DNA from: Candidatus Izemoplasma sp.
Lineage (GTDB): Bacteria > Bacillota_I > Bacilli_A > Izemoplasmatales > Izemoplasmataceae
Direction: 5' to 3'
NCBI GenBank assembly: GCA_007132145.1
Contig: SLPE01000105.1
Location: 1-5,528 of the forward strand
DNA length: 5,528 bases
The translations under genes and the position numbers were made by a program. The notes below the pieces were generated by a model. It worked only from the letters and a program-made list of their open reading frames with translations. It did not search any database and was not told the origin of the DNA. Positions 1 through 4,891 of this stretch are shown here, in pieces. Numbering within the stretch: position 1 is the stretch's first letter; every line of letters starts with the position of its first letter.

Positions 1-200
1 CGAGCGTTCGCATCTTTGAAAGACGCGTCCAGGACGAAGAGCACTTTCAAGGGCAACCCTTCGCGATTGGCAAGCGCCACCGCTTCATCCAAAGCGAAAT
101 TGTCTTCCACCCGTTGCGTCTGTTGCATCCAGTAAAGGACATGGTCGCGCTCACGCCGGACATGCGCGTGGTGATGGAGCTTACGTCTGTCGGGATGCAT
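1..200 (-). CDS. phr: Class II CPD DNA photolyase, N-terminal part (truncated by window edge)
   Basis: Light-driven repair enzyme for cyclobutane pyrimidine dimers, using FAD in the cytosol. Only the first 66 codons lie in the window and the gene runs off the left edge. The reading includes YWMQQTQRVEDNFAL at about residues 23-37 and LPLKVLFVLDASFKDANA at about residues 49-66. These match the start of the class II photolyase alpha/beta domain (YWMxxxQRVxDNxAL, then a hydrophobic strand ending in F-x-x-A). The start at 200 is chosen because AAGGGGG (206-212 on the plus strand, read on minus) lies 5 nt upstream. An in-frame ATG at 215 would add five residues but has no ribosome binding site. 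The gene is divergent from the LOR operon. The catalytic FAD domain is not visible, so activity cannot be judged. The family call rests on recognised motifs, without an alignment. Confidence 0.88.
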   Translation of the reverse strand, partial: MHPDRRKLHHHAHVRRERDHVLYWMQQTQRVEDNFALDEAVALANREGLPLKVLFVLDASFKDANA

Positions 201-205
201 GGAAT

Positions 206-212
206 CCCCCTT
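206..212 (-). promoter_or_regulatory. Ribosome binding site of the photolyase gene
   Basis: The minus strand reads AAGGGGG followed by 5 nt and then ATG at 200. It decides the start over the upstream in-frame ATG at 215. The same AAGGGGG with 5-nt spacing occurs before the GTG at 3709. Confidence 0.7.
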
Positions 213-232
213 CATCGTCGGTCATGTGAGAA

Positions 233-250
233 GTGAAATCGTGAAATCGT
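233..250. repeat. 8-bp tandem direct repeat next to the -35 box
   Basis: GTGAAATC occurs twice head to tail (233-240 and 241-248), followed by GT. It abuts the candidate -35 element TTCAAA at 250-255. Two copies of an 8-mer just upstream of a promoter could be a regulator binding site. They could also be a chance or slippage duplication, and there is no direct evidence of function. Confidence 0.5.
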
Positions 251-278
251 TCAAAAAAGACGATAAATCCTGTATAAT
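250..278 (+). promoter_or_regulatory. Sigma-A-like promoter for the LOR-methyltransferase-dehydrogenase operon
   Basis: A TTCAAA box (250-255, 4 of 6 to TTGACA) is separated by 17 nt from a perfect TATAAT (273-278). Transcription would begin near 285, giving a leader of about 23 nt before the GTG at 308, which has a strong ribosome binding site. It is the only clear promoter upstream of the six packed genes, so it probably drives them all. The -10 lies inside a perfect palindrome. Confidence 0.7.
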
Positions 279-288
279 GACATTATAC
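272..288. promoter_or_regulatory. Perfect 17-bp palindrome over the -10 box (candidate operator or overlapping divergent promoter)
   Basis: GTATAATG-A-CATTATAC has two perfect 8-bp arms around a single central A. The plus-strand TATAAT is at 273-278 and its mirror image on the minus strand is at 282-287. Two readings are possible. It may be an operator for a dimeric repressor that blocks the rightward promoter. Or the minus-strand TATAAT may be the -10 of the photolyase gene, making the two divergent promoters overlap. The best minus-strand -35 candidate is weak (TTCACG, plus positions 307-312, 19-nt spacer). The arms resemble, but do not have the spacing of, the PerR box. Confidence 0.6.
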
Positions 289-295
289 TACGAAT

Positions 296-302
296 GGAGG
301 TG
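296..302 (+). promoter_or_regulatory. Strong ribosome binding site fixing a GTG start
   Basis: GGAGGTG is followed by 5 nt and GTG at 308. This near-consensus Shine-Dalgarno supports the non-ATG start of the LOR gene. Confidence 0.8.
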
Positions 303-307
303 CCGTC

Positions 308-802
308 GTGAAGTTTTACGTAAAACTCGAACATTTCGCCCGTCATAGGAGTTTCAAACTCCGCGATGCCTCTCAAGGCGAGCTGTTCCGCATCAAGGGA
401 AGGTTCCTTTTCGGATTGAGGGAACTCGTCATGACGGACATGAACAACGAGGTCCTTTATAAACTGCACCGCCGTTTCGCCCCGCATTTCAACCGTTTGT
501 ACCACGTCCACGATGAAGAGGGCAAGATCCTCGCCCGCATTACGAAGACGGCGGGCCTGTTCCGACCGGATTACACGATGACGGTCGAAGACAAGGCCGT
601 GACCTTCGGCGGCGTCATCCGTAAACACCAGTTCTCCTTGCATCTTGAAAACAAGAAAGTCGCCGAAATCCGTCGCGGCACGTTTTCCTTCGGAGATGCC
701 TACGAAATCGAAGTCACGACCGAGCAAAAACCGTTGCTCCATCTGTTCCTCGTCATCGTGATCGACCAGATGAACCATGAGCGCAAACGATTCCGCACTT
801 GA
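308..802 (+). CDS. LURP-one-related (LOR, YxjI-like) family protein
   Basis: A 164-residue cytosolic protein of the LOR family, which includes bacterial YxjI-like proteins and eukaryotic phospholipid scramblases and folds as a 12-stranded beta barrel around a central helix. The bacterial function is unknown. Visible family features are the repeated strand pattern FRIKGRFLFGLRELVMTD (27-44), EVLYKLHRRF (48-57) with basic residues, a second lobe from ILARITKTAGLFRPDYTM (74-91), and the C-terminal hydrophobic helix LLHLFLVIVIDQMNHE (143-158), which corresponds to the buried family helix and not to a membrane anchor. The length is normal for bacterial members. GTG 308 is chosen because of GGAGGTG 5 nt upstream. 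It is the first gene of the operon. Its last 26 nt overlap the methyltransferase gene, which suggests translational coupling. I infer no specific substrate. Confidence 0.8.
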   Translation: MKFYVKLEHFARHRSFKLRDASQGELFRIKGRFLFGLRELVMTDMNNEVLYKLHRRFAPHFNRLYHVHDEEGKILARITKTAGLFRPDYTMTVEDKAVTFGGVIRKHQFSLHLENKKVAEIRRGTFSFGDAYEIEVTTEQKPLLHLFLVIVIDQMNHERKRFRT

Positions 803-1463
803 CACGTGCGCCGTTTGCGACGCGCCGGTCTATACGCTCGAAGATCCGATGTTGCGCCTAGGAGGAAGTGCGGTCCGCTATGACGTCTGCACCCGTTGCG
901 GATTCACGCGGAAACCGTCGCGGTTCCATCCAGATCCCGTCAGCGAGAAACAGCAGTACGACCAACACGAGAATACGCCCGACAATGAAGGGTACGTCGC
1001 CATGCTCGACGGTTTCTTGAGACGTGCGGTCGACCCTTTTGTCGTATCGGGGCGAGCACTCGATTTCGGAAGCGGCCCCGGTCCGATCCTCAAGGACTTG
1101 TTGAAGGGTCGGGGCTTCAAGACCGACCATTACGACCCGATCTACCATCCCGATCGCGCCGTTTTCAAGAAGCGCTACGATGTGATTACGGCGACGGAAG
1201 TGTTCGAACACTTCCACCATCCGCTCGAAGAAACGCTGCGTCTTTGCACGTTGTTGGAAGACGGGGGCATCCTCGCCGTCATGACGAGTCTCAGGATGGA
1301 AGAAGACGAGACCTTCCTCGATTGGTGGTATCGACGCGATCCGACACATGTCTCCTTCTACACCGCGAGAAGTTTCGATATACTTTCGGAAAAAGCCTCG
1401 CTCCTCCTTTTAAGAAGCGAAGACGACAAGCGCTTGAGTTTTCAAAAAAGGGTGATTCCATGA
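777..1463 (+). CDS. Class I SAM-dependent methyltransferase with N-terminal zinc ribbon
   Basis: A 228-residue predicted methyltransferase that would transfer a methyl group from S-adenosylmethionine; the acceptor is unknown. The N-terminus carries two CxxC pairs, C11/C14 and C38/C41, consistent with a zinc ribbon. The Rossmann domain follows: motif I LDFGSGPGP (95-103), an acidic residue after strand 2 (YDP, D120), and DVITATEVFEHF (135-146) for the motif IV region. WWYRRDPTHVSFYT (183-196) is a conserved block typical of this methyltransferase subgroup, with EHENTP-like spacing upstream (QHENTPDNEGYV, 63-74). The start at 777 lacks a clear Shine-Dalgarno and lies within the preceding gene, so coupling is likely. 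The next in-frame ATG (residue 25) would remove C11/C14 and is disfavoured. The stop overlaps the next gene by ATGA. The methyltransferase fold is well supported; the substrate is not. Confidence 0.83.
   Translation: MSANDSALDTCAVCDAPVYTLEDPMLRLGGSAVRYDVCTRCGFTRKPSRFHPDPVSEKQQYDQHENTPDNEGYVAMLDGFLRRAVDPFVVSGRALDFGSGPGPILKDLLKGRGFKTDHYDPIYHPDRAVFKKRYDVITATEVFEHFHHPLEETLRLCTLLEDGGILAVMTSLRMEEDETFLDWWYRRDPTHVSFYTARSFDILSEKASLLLLRSEDDKRLSFQKRVIP
1448..1456 (+). promoter_or_regulatory. Ribosome binding site deciding the dehydrogenase start
   Basis: AAGGGTGAT lies 3 nt before ATG 1460, with its AAGGG core 7 nt upstream. It supports 1460 as the start, although the reading frame stays open back to 1244. 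The upstream extension is Arg-rich and low-complexity and overlaps the methyltransferase coding sequence. Confidence 0.65.
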
Positions 1464-2386
1464 ACGTCTACGCCTCCCATGACAAACATCGAGAACGCAT
1501 GAAGGAACGTTTCGGCGATGCCGTCCGCATCGTCGATGCGAAATCCGCGGCCGACATCATCATTAGCGGCGTCTTCAAAGCCGAAGACGCCCAGGCGAAC
1601 ACACGGGCGATCATCGTGCCCTACACCGGGCTCGACGCGATCGACCTCGACGTGGTCGAACGTGAAGGCATCGCCTTGTTCAACACGACCGTCCATTCTC
1701 CCTACGTCGCGGAGAAGGCCATCCATCTCCTCTTCGCCACGCTCGGGAAAGTCATCCCCTACCACGACCGTCTCCGACGCGGTGATTGGAGCGGCCGCGG
1801 CACCGAAGGTCGCATCGTTTGGGAAAGTGTGTTCCGCAAGCGCATCGGCATCTTCGGATACGGCCGTATCGGTCGTTGCATCGCCGCGATGCTCGAGCCC
1901 TTCGACGTCGAAATCCATCTTCTCGACCGCGGCAAGGAACCCGCTGGTGCGATCCGTCATCCCGACCTGCGCTCGCTCGTCGCGGCAAGCGACGTCGTCT
2001 TCATCGCCGCGCCGCTGACGCCCTCGACCCGCCATGCTTTTGACAGCGAGGTGCTCTCGAACATGGCGCACGCTCACCTCGTCAACGTCGGACGCGGTCC
2101 GATCGTCGATGAAGACGCCTTGTACGAAGCCTTGCAAAAGAAAACCCTCAAAAGCTACGCAAGCGACGTCTGGTACGACTACCCTAAACAGGGCGAAACC
2201 TCTAAAGCGCCTTCGAAACATCCGTTGCACCATTTCGAAAACGTCGTCATGAGCCCGCATGTCGCCGGCATGTGCGAAACGTCGGAAGAAGAACTGACGG
2301 AAGCGGCGCTCGATACGCTCGAACGACTCATGGCAGACGACTATTCCGGTGCGCTCCTACCCGGCGATTCCAAGGCGCGGACATGA
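1460..2386 (+). CDS. D-isomer-specific 2-hydroxyacid dehydrogenase, NAD-binding family
   Basis: A 308-residue cytosolic oxidoreductase of the family that includes phosphoglycerate dehydrogenase, D-lactate dehydrogenase and glyoxylate/hydroxypyruvate reductase. It would interconvert a D-2-hydroxyacid and a 2-ketoacid. Visible elements are VPYTGLDAID (53-62) in the substrate domain, the nucleotide-binding GYGRIG (133-138), acidic D156 after strand 2 (favouring NAD over NADP), VNVGRGPIVDEDAL (208-221) with catalytic Arg212, and SPHVAG (265-270) with catalytic His267. The segment that normally reads DVFxxEP and carries the catalytic Glu is here DVWYDYP (236-242), with Tyr241 at the Glu position. 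From memory, a DVWYxYP variant occurs in a distinct subfamily, so it is probably not decay. The start is set by ATG 1460 with AAGGGTGAT upstream. ATGA overlaps join it to the genes on both sides. The substrate is unknown; a serA assignment would be unsupported. Confidence 0.88.
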   Translation: MNVYASHDKHRERMKERFGDAVRIVDAKSAADIIISGVFKAEDAQANTRAIIVPYTGLDAIDLDVVEREGIALFNTTVHSPYVAEKAIHLLFATLGKVIPYHDRLRRGDWSGRGTEGRIVWESVFRKRIGIFGYGRIGRCIAAMLEPFDVEIHLLDRGKEPAGAIRHPDLRSLVAASDVVFIAAPLTPSTRHAFDSEVLSNMAHAHLVNVGRGPIVDEDALYEALQKKTLKSYASDVWYDYPKQGETSKAPSKHPLHHFENVVMSPHVAGMCETSEEELTEAALDTLERLMADDYSGALLPGDSKART

Positions 2387-3450
2387 AGCGACGTCACGAC
2401 GAACGGGACTTGATCTTTTCAAGGGTCCGTCTCGAAAAGGGGACGAAGGCCTACGAAGACTATTACCGTGAAAAGCCGCACCTTCGCGAAGGGGATGACG
2501 CCGTCCGCGGCAAGACGCTTCGCCCCCGCTCGAAAAAGGACAGCGCCGTCTTGCGCCGCCTGCTCGCCTTGCTCGAGCGCAAATCGAACACGCTCGCATC
2601 GCTTTACGATCATCTTGAGGCGACACCACTCGGCCCAACGAGACGCCCTTTTGAAAGCCTTGTCGAGCCCAAGACGTCGATGCGTCGAGCCGGTGCCGTC
2701 GCCCTCGGCTACGTCGAACTCAACGAAACTCACTACTATAGTCATCACGGCGGTCTGAGCACAGCCCTCGGCCTTGAGAATCGCGGACAACCGGTATCGC
2801 TTCCTTACACCTACGCCATCGCCTTCCTCGTCCGCATCGACCGCGACGGCTTGAACTGTTCACCGCGTCTTGAAGGCATGCTCGCCACCGAAGAGGCGTA
2901 TTTGACGATCGCGAGCATCGGCGCCGCGATGGCCATCGAGTTCAAAAAACGCGGGTACGAAAGCGTCTTCGCAAGCGAAGCGTACTATCCGGGCCCGCTC
3001 GTTCCCTTGGGCATGGACGCGGGTCTCGGCGAAATCGGCATGGCCAACCATCTCGTCCATCCCGTGTACGGCAATGCGGTACGCATCGGCGCCGTCTATA
3101 CGACCTACCCGCTGAAACCCGATACGCCCCGTCTTTTTTCACTCGCCGCTTTTTGTAAAAGGTGCGCCCTCTGTCTCATGAACTGTCCATCGAAATCGAT
3201 CAAACCGCATCCGCGCATCGTCAACGGGCGGACCCACTACAAAATGGACGACCAGACATGTCATGCGATGTGGTTCAGAAGCGGCACCGACTGTGCCGTC
3301 TGTCTGAAAAGCTGTCCCTTTTCCCAAGGCGTCGACGAAGCCGACATCGAAAAAATGCAAAAGGACCCGGAGCTGATCGACGCCATCGTCGAGAAGCACA
3401 TCAAGAAACACGGACGGCAGCCGCGTTGCCGTCCACAAGAGGAGACGTGA
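2383..3450 (+). CDS. Reductive-dehalogenase-like / QueG-related protein with two [4Fe-4S] motifs
   Basis: A 355-residue predicted cytosolic iron-sulfur oxidoreductase. The N-terminus has DERDLIFSRV (6-15) and an EKGTKAYEDYY block (18-28), as in clostridial RdhA-like proteins that are not respiratory dehalogenases. The middle carries VALGYVELNETHYYSHHGG (106-124), an alpha/beta domain, and DAGLGEIGMANHLVHPVYG (212-230), the block preceding the iron-sulfur region in RdhA and QueG relatives. Cluster 1 ligands are C258, C261, C264 and C268 followed by Pro. Cluster 2 ligands are C293, C304, C307 and C311 followed by Pro, within CHAMWFRSGTDCAVC. There is no Tat signal (no RRxFxK) and no adjacent membrane anchor gene, unlike respiratory RdhA. 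Cobalamin binding is plausible from the family but cannot be seen directly. ATG 2383 overlaps the previous stop by ATGA, with a weak AAGG 7 nt upstream. Substrate unknown. Epoxyqueuosine reductase is a less likely alternative because of the N-terminal block. Confidence 0.8.
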   Translation: MKRRHDERDLIFSRVRLEKGTKAYEDYYREKPHLREGDDAVRGKTLRPRSKKDSAVLRRLLALLERKSNTLASLYDHLEATPLGPTRRPFESLVEPKTSMRRAGAVALGYVELNETHYYSHHGGLSTALGLENRGQPVSLPYTYAIAFLVRIDRDGLNCSPRLEGMLATEEAYLTIASIGAAMAIEFKKRGYESVFASEAYYPGPLVPLGMDAGLGEIGMANHLVHPVYGNAVRIGAVYTTYPLKPDTPRLFSLAAFCKRCALCLMNCPSKSIKPHPRIVNGRTHYKMDDQTCHAMWFRSGTDCAVCLKSCPFSQGVDEADIEKMQKDPELIDAIVEKHIKKHGRQPRCRPQEET

Positions 3451-3455
3451 AAGAC

Positions 3456-3692
3456 ATGCGATTGACGATCGACCTCCACGGCATGGGCGTCGCAGAAGCG
3501 AAACGGACATTGGAACGCTTTCTCAATGAAGCGCCTGCCGATTGCCGTGAAATCGTCGTTGTCCACGGCCATACGAAAGGCGATGCGCTGAAAGGATTGC
3601 TTGAAGACCCCAACGGCATTCGGCATCGCCGCATCGTCCGCAGGAAATTCACGAAGAATCCAGGAGAAACCGTCCTTGTTCTCGATGTTTGA
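3456..3692 (+). CDS. Small stand-alone Smr-domain protein
   Basis: A 78-residue protein that is essentially one Smr domain, the fold at the C-terminus of MutS2, which acts as a nuclease on nucleic acids or on RNA of collided ribosomes in studied cases. Seen are the DLHG motif (6-9), the amphipathic helix AEAKRTLERFLNEA (13-26), and IVVVHGHTKGDALKGLL (33-49), matching the HGxGxG-type loop and following helix. The final strand is ETVLVLDV (71-78). No other domain is present. The start is uncertain. ATG 3456 has GGAG 11 nt upstream, whereas GTG 3447 (three residues longer) overlaps the previous stop as GTGA, with AAGAGG 4 nt upstream. Both give the same domain. The gene sits within the operon, 5 bp after the RdhA-like gene. 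Nuclease activity here is inferred from the family only. Confidence 0.85.
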   Translation: MRLTIDLHGMGVAEAKRTLERFLNEAPADCREIVVVHGHTKGDALKGLLEDPNGIRHRRIVRRKFTKNPGETVLVLDV

Positions 3693-3696
3693 ATCG

Positions 3697-3703
3697 AAGG
3701 GGG
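3697..3703 (+). promoter_or_regulatory. Ribosome binding site deciding the GTG start of the membrane zinc-ribbon gene
   Basis: AAGGGGG lies 5 nt before GTG 3709, the same box and spacing as the photolyase gene. It favours 3709 over the in-frame ATG 3685, which overlaps the Smr gene and has no nearby Shine-Dalgarno. Confidence 0.65.
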
Positions 3704-3708
3704 CGCGT

Positions 3709-3978
3709 GTGGCGACGCTCATCGGTTTCATCGGGATCCTCGCTTCACTCGGCGCCGCCTTTTTCATCCGTTCGCTTTTCAGCGTCTTCATCATCGTCGC
3801 GCTCGTGATTGTTGCAGGCTGGATGCTCACCATCCAGGTTTTCTATACGTTGCACCTTTATCGAGAAGACCGAAAGCGGATGGAGGCGACAACGCGACTC
3901 TGCCCCGGATGCGACGCGAGAATCTACAAAAGCGACGATGCGTGCCCCTATTGCGGAATCGACCTTGACGCTTCATGA
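3709..3978 (+). CDS. Small membrane protein with C-terminal zinc ribbon
   Basis: An 89-residue protein of unknown function. Two hydrophobic segments at about residues 3-20 (LIGFIGILASLGAAFF) and 24-47 (FSVFIIVALVIVAGWMLTIQVF) are predicted to form a membrane hairpin. A basic linker (YREDRKRMEATTR, 51-63) follows, and then a cytosol-type zinc ribbon, CPGC (65-68) and CPYC (79-82), with 10 residues between the pairs. GTG 3709 is preferred because of AAGGGGG 5 nt upstream. The ATG at 3685 would give 97 residues. It is the last gene before a terminator, 16 bp after the Smr gene. The topology suggests the ribbon faces the cytosol, but this is inferred. I do not recognise a named family. Similar membrane-plus-zinc-ribbon proteins are common hypothetical proteins. 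Confidence 0.72.
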   Translation: MATLIGFIGILASLGAAFFIRSLFSVFIIVALVIVAGWMLTIQVFYTLHLYREDRKRMEATTRLCPGCDARIYKSDDACPYCGIDLDAS

Positions 3979-4009
3979 AAAAAAAAAACGTGCGGACGCC
4001 GTTTTTTTT
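3978..4009. terminator. A-tract/T-tract hairpin, likely bidirectional intrinsic terminator
   Basis: Eleven A residues (3978-3988, the first being the last base of the stop codon) are followed by CG, a 9-nt TGCGGACGC, CG, then eight T residues (4002-4009). A8CG (3981-3990) pairs with CGT8 (4000-4009) to give a 10-bp stem, and two more pairs can form inside the loop. It lies directly after the last gene of the first operon. The stem is mostly A-T, so efficiency may be modest. Symmetry allows function in either direction. Confidence 0.7.
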
Positions 4010-4017
4010 GTTATAAT
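4009..4017 (+). promoter_or_regulatory. Extended -10 promoter for the nfnAB operon
   Basis: TGTTATAAT is a perfect TGn plus TATAAT extended -10. The -35 region (about 3988-3994) falls in the terminator loop and shows no good TTGACA match, which is usual for extended -10 promoters. Initiation near 4024 would give a leader of about 49 nt before ATG 4073. I see no riboswitch in that leader. Confidence 0.65.
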
Positions 4018-4072
4018 GGGAATGACGTTTACAGCGTTTTTTGTTTTGTAACCTACATGAAGAGGTGAAAAG

Positions 4073-4891
4073 ATGTACAAAATCACAAAAAAACAATCCC
4101 TTAACAACGATGTCGACATCTTGCACATCGAGGCGCCGCTCGTCGCACTCAACGCGGAGCCGGGACACTTCGTCATCCTCCGTGTCGAGGAAGACGGAGA
4201 ACGCGTTCCGATGACCATCGCCGGAACCGAAGGCGACGATGTCGTCATCATCGTGCAAAAACTCGGGTACACGACGCAACTGCTCGGCGAGAAGGCCGTC
4301 GGCGATTCGATTGTCGATTTCGTCGGCCCGTTGGGCAAGGCCGCACACATCCACGACGTCGCACACGTCGTCGGTGTCGCCGGAGGCGTCGGCGCCGCCC
4401 CGCTCCTCCCACAACTCAAGGCGTACAAGGAAAAAGGCGCAAAGGTCGAAGTCGTCATCGGCGGGCGGACCAAGGATTTTGTCATCCTCCGCGAACAATA
4501 CGAAGCGTTTTGCGATGCCGTACACATCACGACCGATGACGGCAGTCTCGGACTGAAGGGTCTCGTAACGGACCAGCTCAAGGTGTTGCTCGAAGATCAA
4601 CCCGCCATCGAGCACGTTGTCGCCATCGGACCGGTCATCATGATGAAATATGTGACGTTGATGGCGAAAGCGTACGACAAAACCGTCGACGTATCGCTCA
4701 ACCCGATCATGATCGACGGTACGGGAATGTGCGGAAACTGCCGCGTCAGTATCGGCGGAGAAACACGTTTCGCCTGCATCGACGGTCCGGATTTTCCGGG
4801 TGACGACGTCGATTTCGACGAACTGATGGCCCGACAAGCCTATTACGAAAAAGAAGAACATGCCTGCCATATGAGGTTGAAGAAAAAATGA
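4073..4891 (+). CDS. nfnA: Nfn small subunit: FAD/NAD-binding, [2Fe-2S] electron transfer protein
   Basis: A 272-residue subunit of NADH-dependent reduced ferredoxin:NADP+ oxidoreductase (also annotated sulfide dehydrogenase subunit B or ferredoxin-NADP reductase subunit alpha). It passes electrons between NADH, its FAD and a [2Fe-2S] cluster. Visible are the ferredoxin-reductase FAD-binding stretch ERVPMTIA (43-50), the nucleotide-binding GVAGGVGAAPLLP (101-113), and a C-terminal cluster segment with D215, C220, C223 and C235 (DGTGMCGNCRV, then RFACIDGPDF). Three Cys plus an Asp at this place is the Nfn pattern, whereas PyrK has four Cys. The tail VDFDELMARQAYY (246-258) is also typical of Nfn small subunits. 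The start has AGAGGTGA 4 nt upstream. An ATGA overlap with the large-subunit gene, itself GltD-like and without a pyrD neighbour, supports Nfn over PyrK. Confidence 0.9.
   Translation: MYKITKKQSLNNDVDILHIEAPLVALNAEPGHFVILRVEEDGERVPMTIAGTEGDDVVIIVQKLGYTTQLLGEKAVGDSIVDFVGPLGKAAHIHDVAHVVGVAGGVGAAPLLPQLKAYKEKGAKVEVVIGGRTKDFVILREQYEAFCDAVHITTDDGSLGLKGLVTDQLKVLLEDQPAIEHVVAIGPVIMMKYVTLMAKAYDKTVDVSLNPIMIDGTGMCGNCRVSIGGETRFACIDGPDFPGDDVDFDELMARQAYYEKEEHACHMRLKKK

Noticed and set aside
272..288. PerR or Fur box
   Set aside because: Arms of the palindrome give ATAAT-3nt-ATTAT, whereas PerR needs ATAAT-1nt-ATTAT. It does not match the 19-bp Fur consensus either.
251..805. Minus-strand open frame opposite the LOR gene
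   Set aside because: The plus strand has the promoter, ribosome binding site and LOR motifs. The minus frame would run through the intergenic control region and has no domain signal.
1244..1459. N-terminal extension of the dehydrogenase frame
   Set aside because: It overlaps the methyltransferase, is Arg-rich and unlike the family. ATG 1460 with AAGGGTGAT upstream gives a normal-length protein.
1442..2260. 272-codon open frame on the minus strand opposite the hydroxyacid dehydrogenase
   Set aside because: The plus strand has clear catalytic motifs. The minus reading shows low-complexity composition and no ribosome binding site or family motif.
2272..2382. 37-codon upstream extension of the RdhA-like frame
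   Set aside because: It overlaps the dehydrogenase C-terminus and lacks family similarity. The recognised DERD block begins just after ATG 2383.
4018..4072. Riboswitch or leader RNA before nfnA
   Set aside because: The leader is only about 49 nt, T-rich and without a convincing stem or second terminator.
3827..4870. 347-codon open frame on the minus strand opposite nfnA
   Set aside because: It runs antisense to a confidently identified nfnA and across the terminator and -10 box. Its translation is Asp/Val/Arg-rich with no recognisable domain, as expected from the mirror of GC-rich coding sequence.
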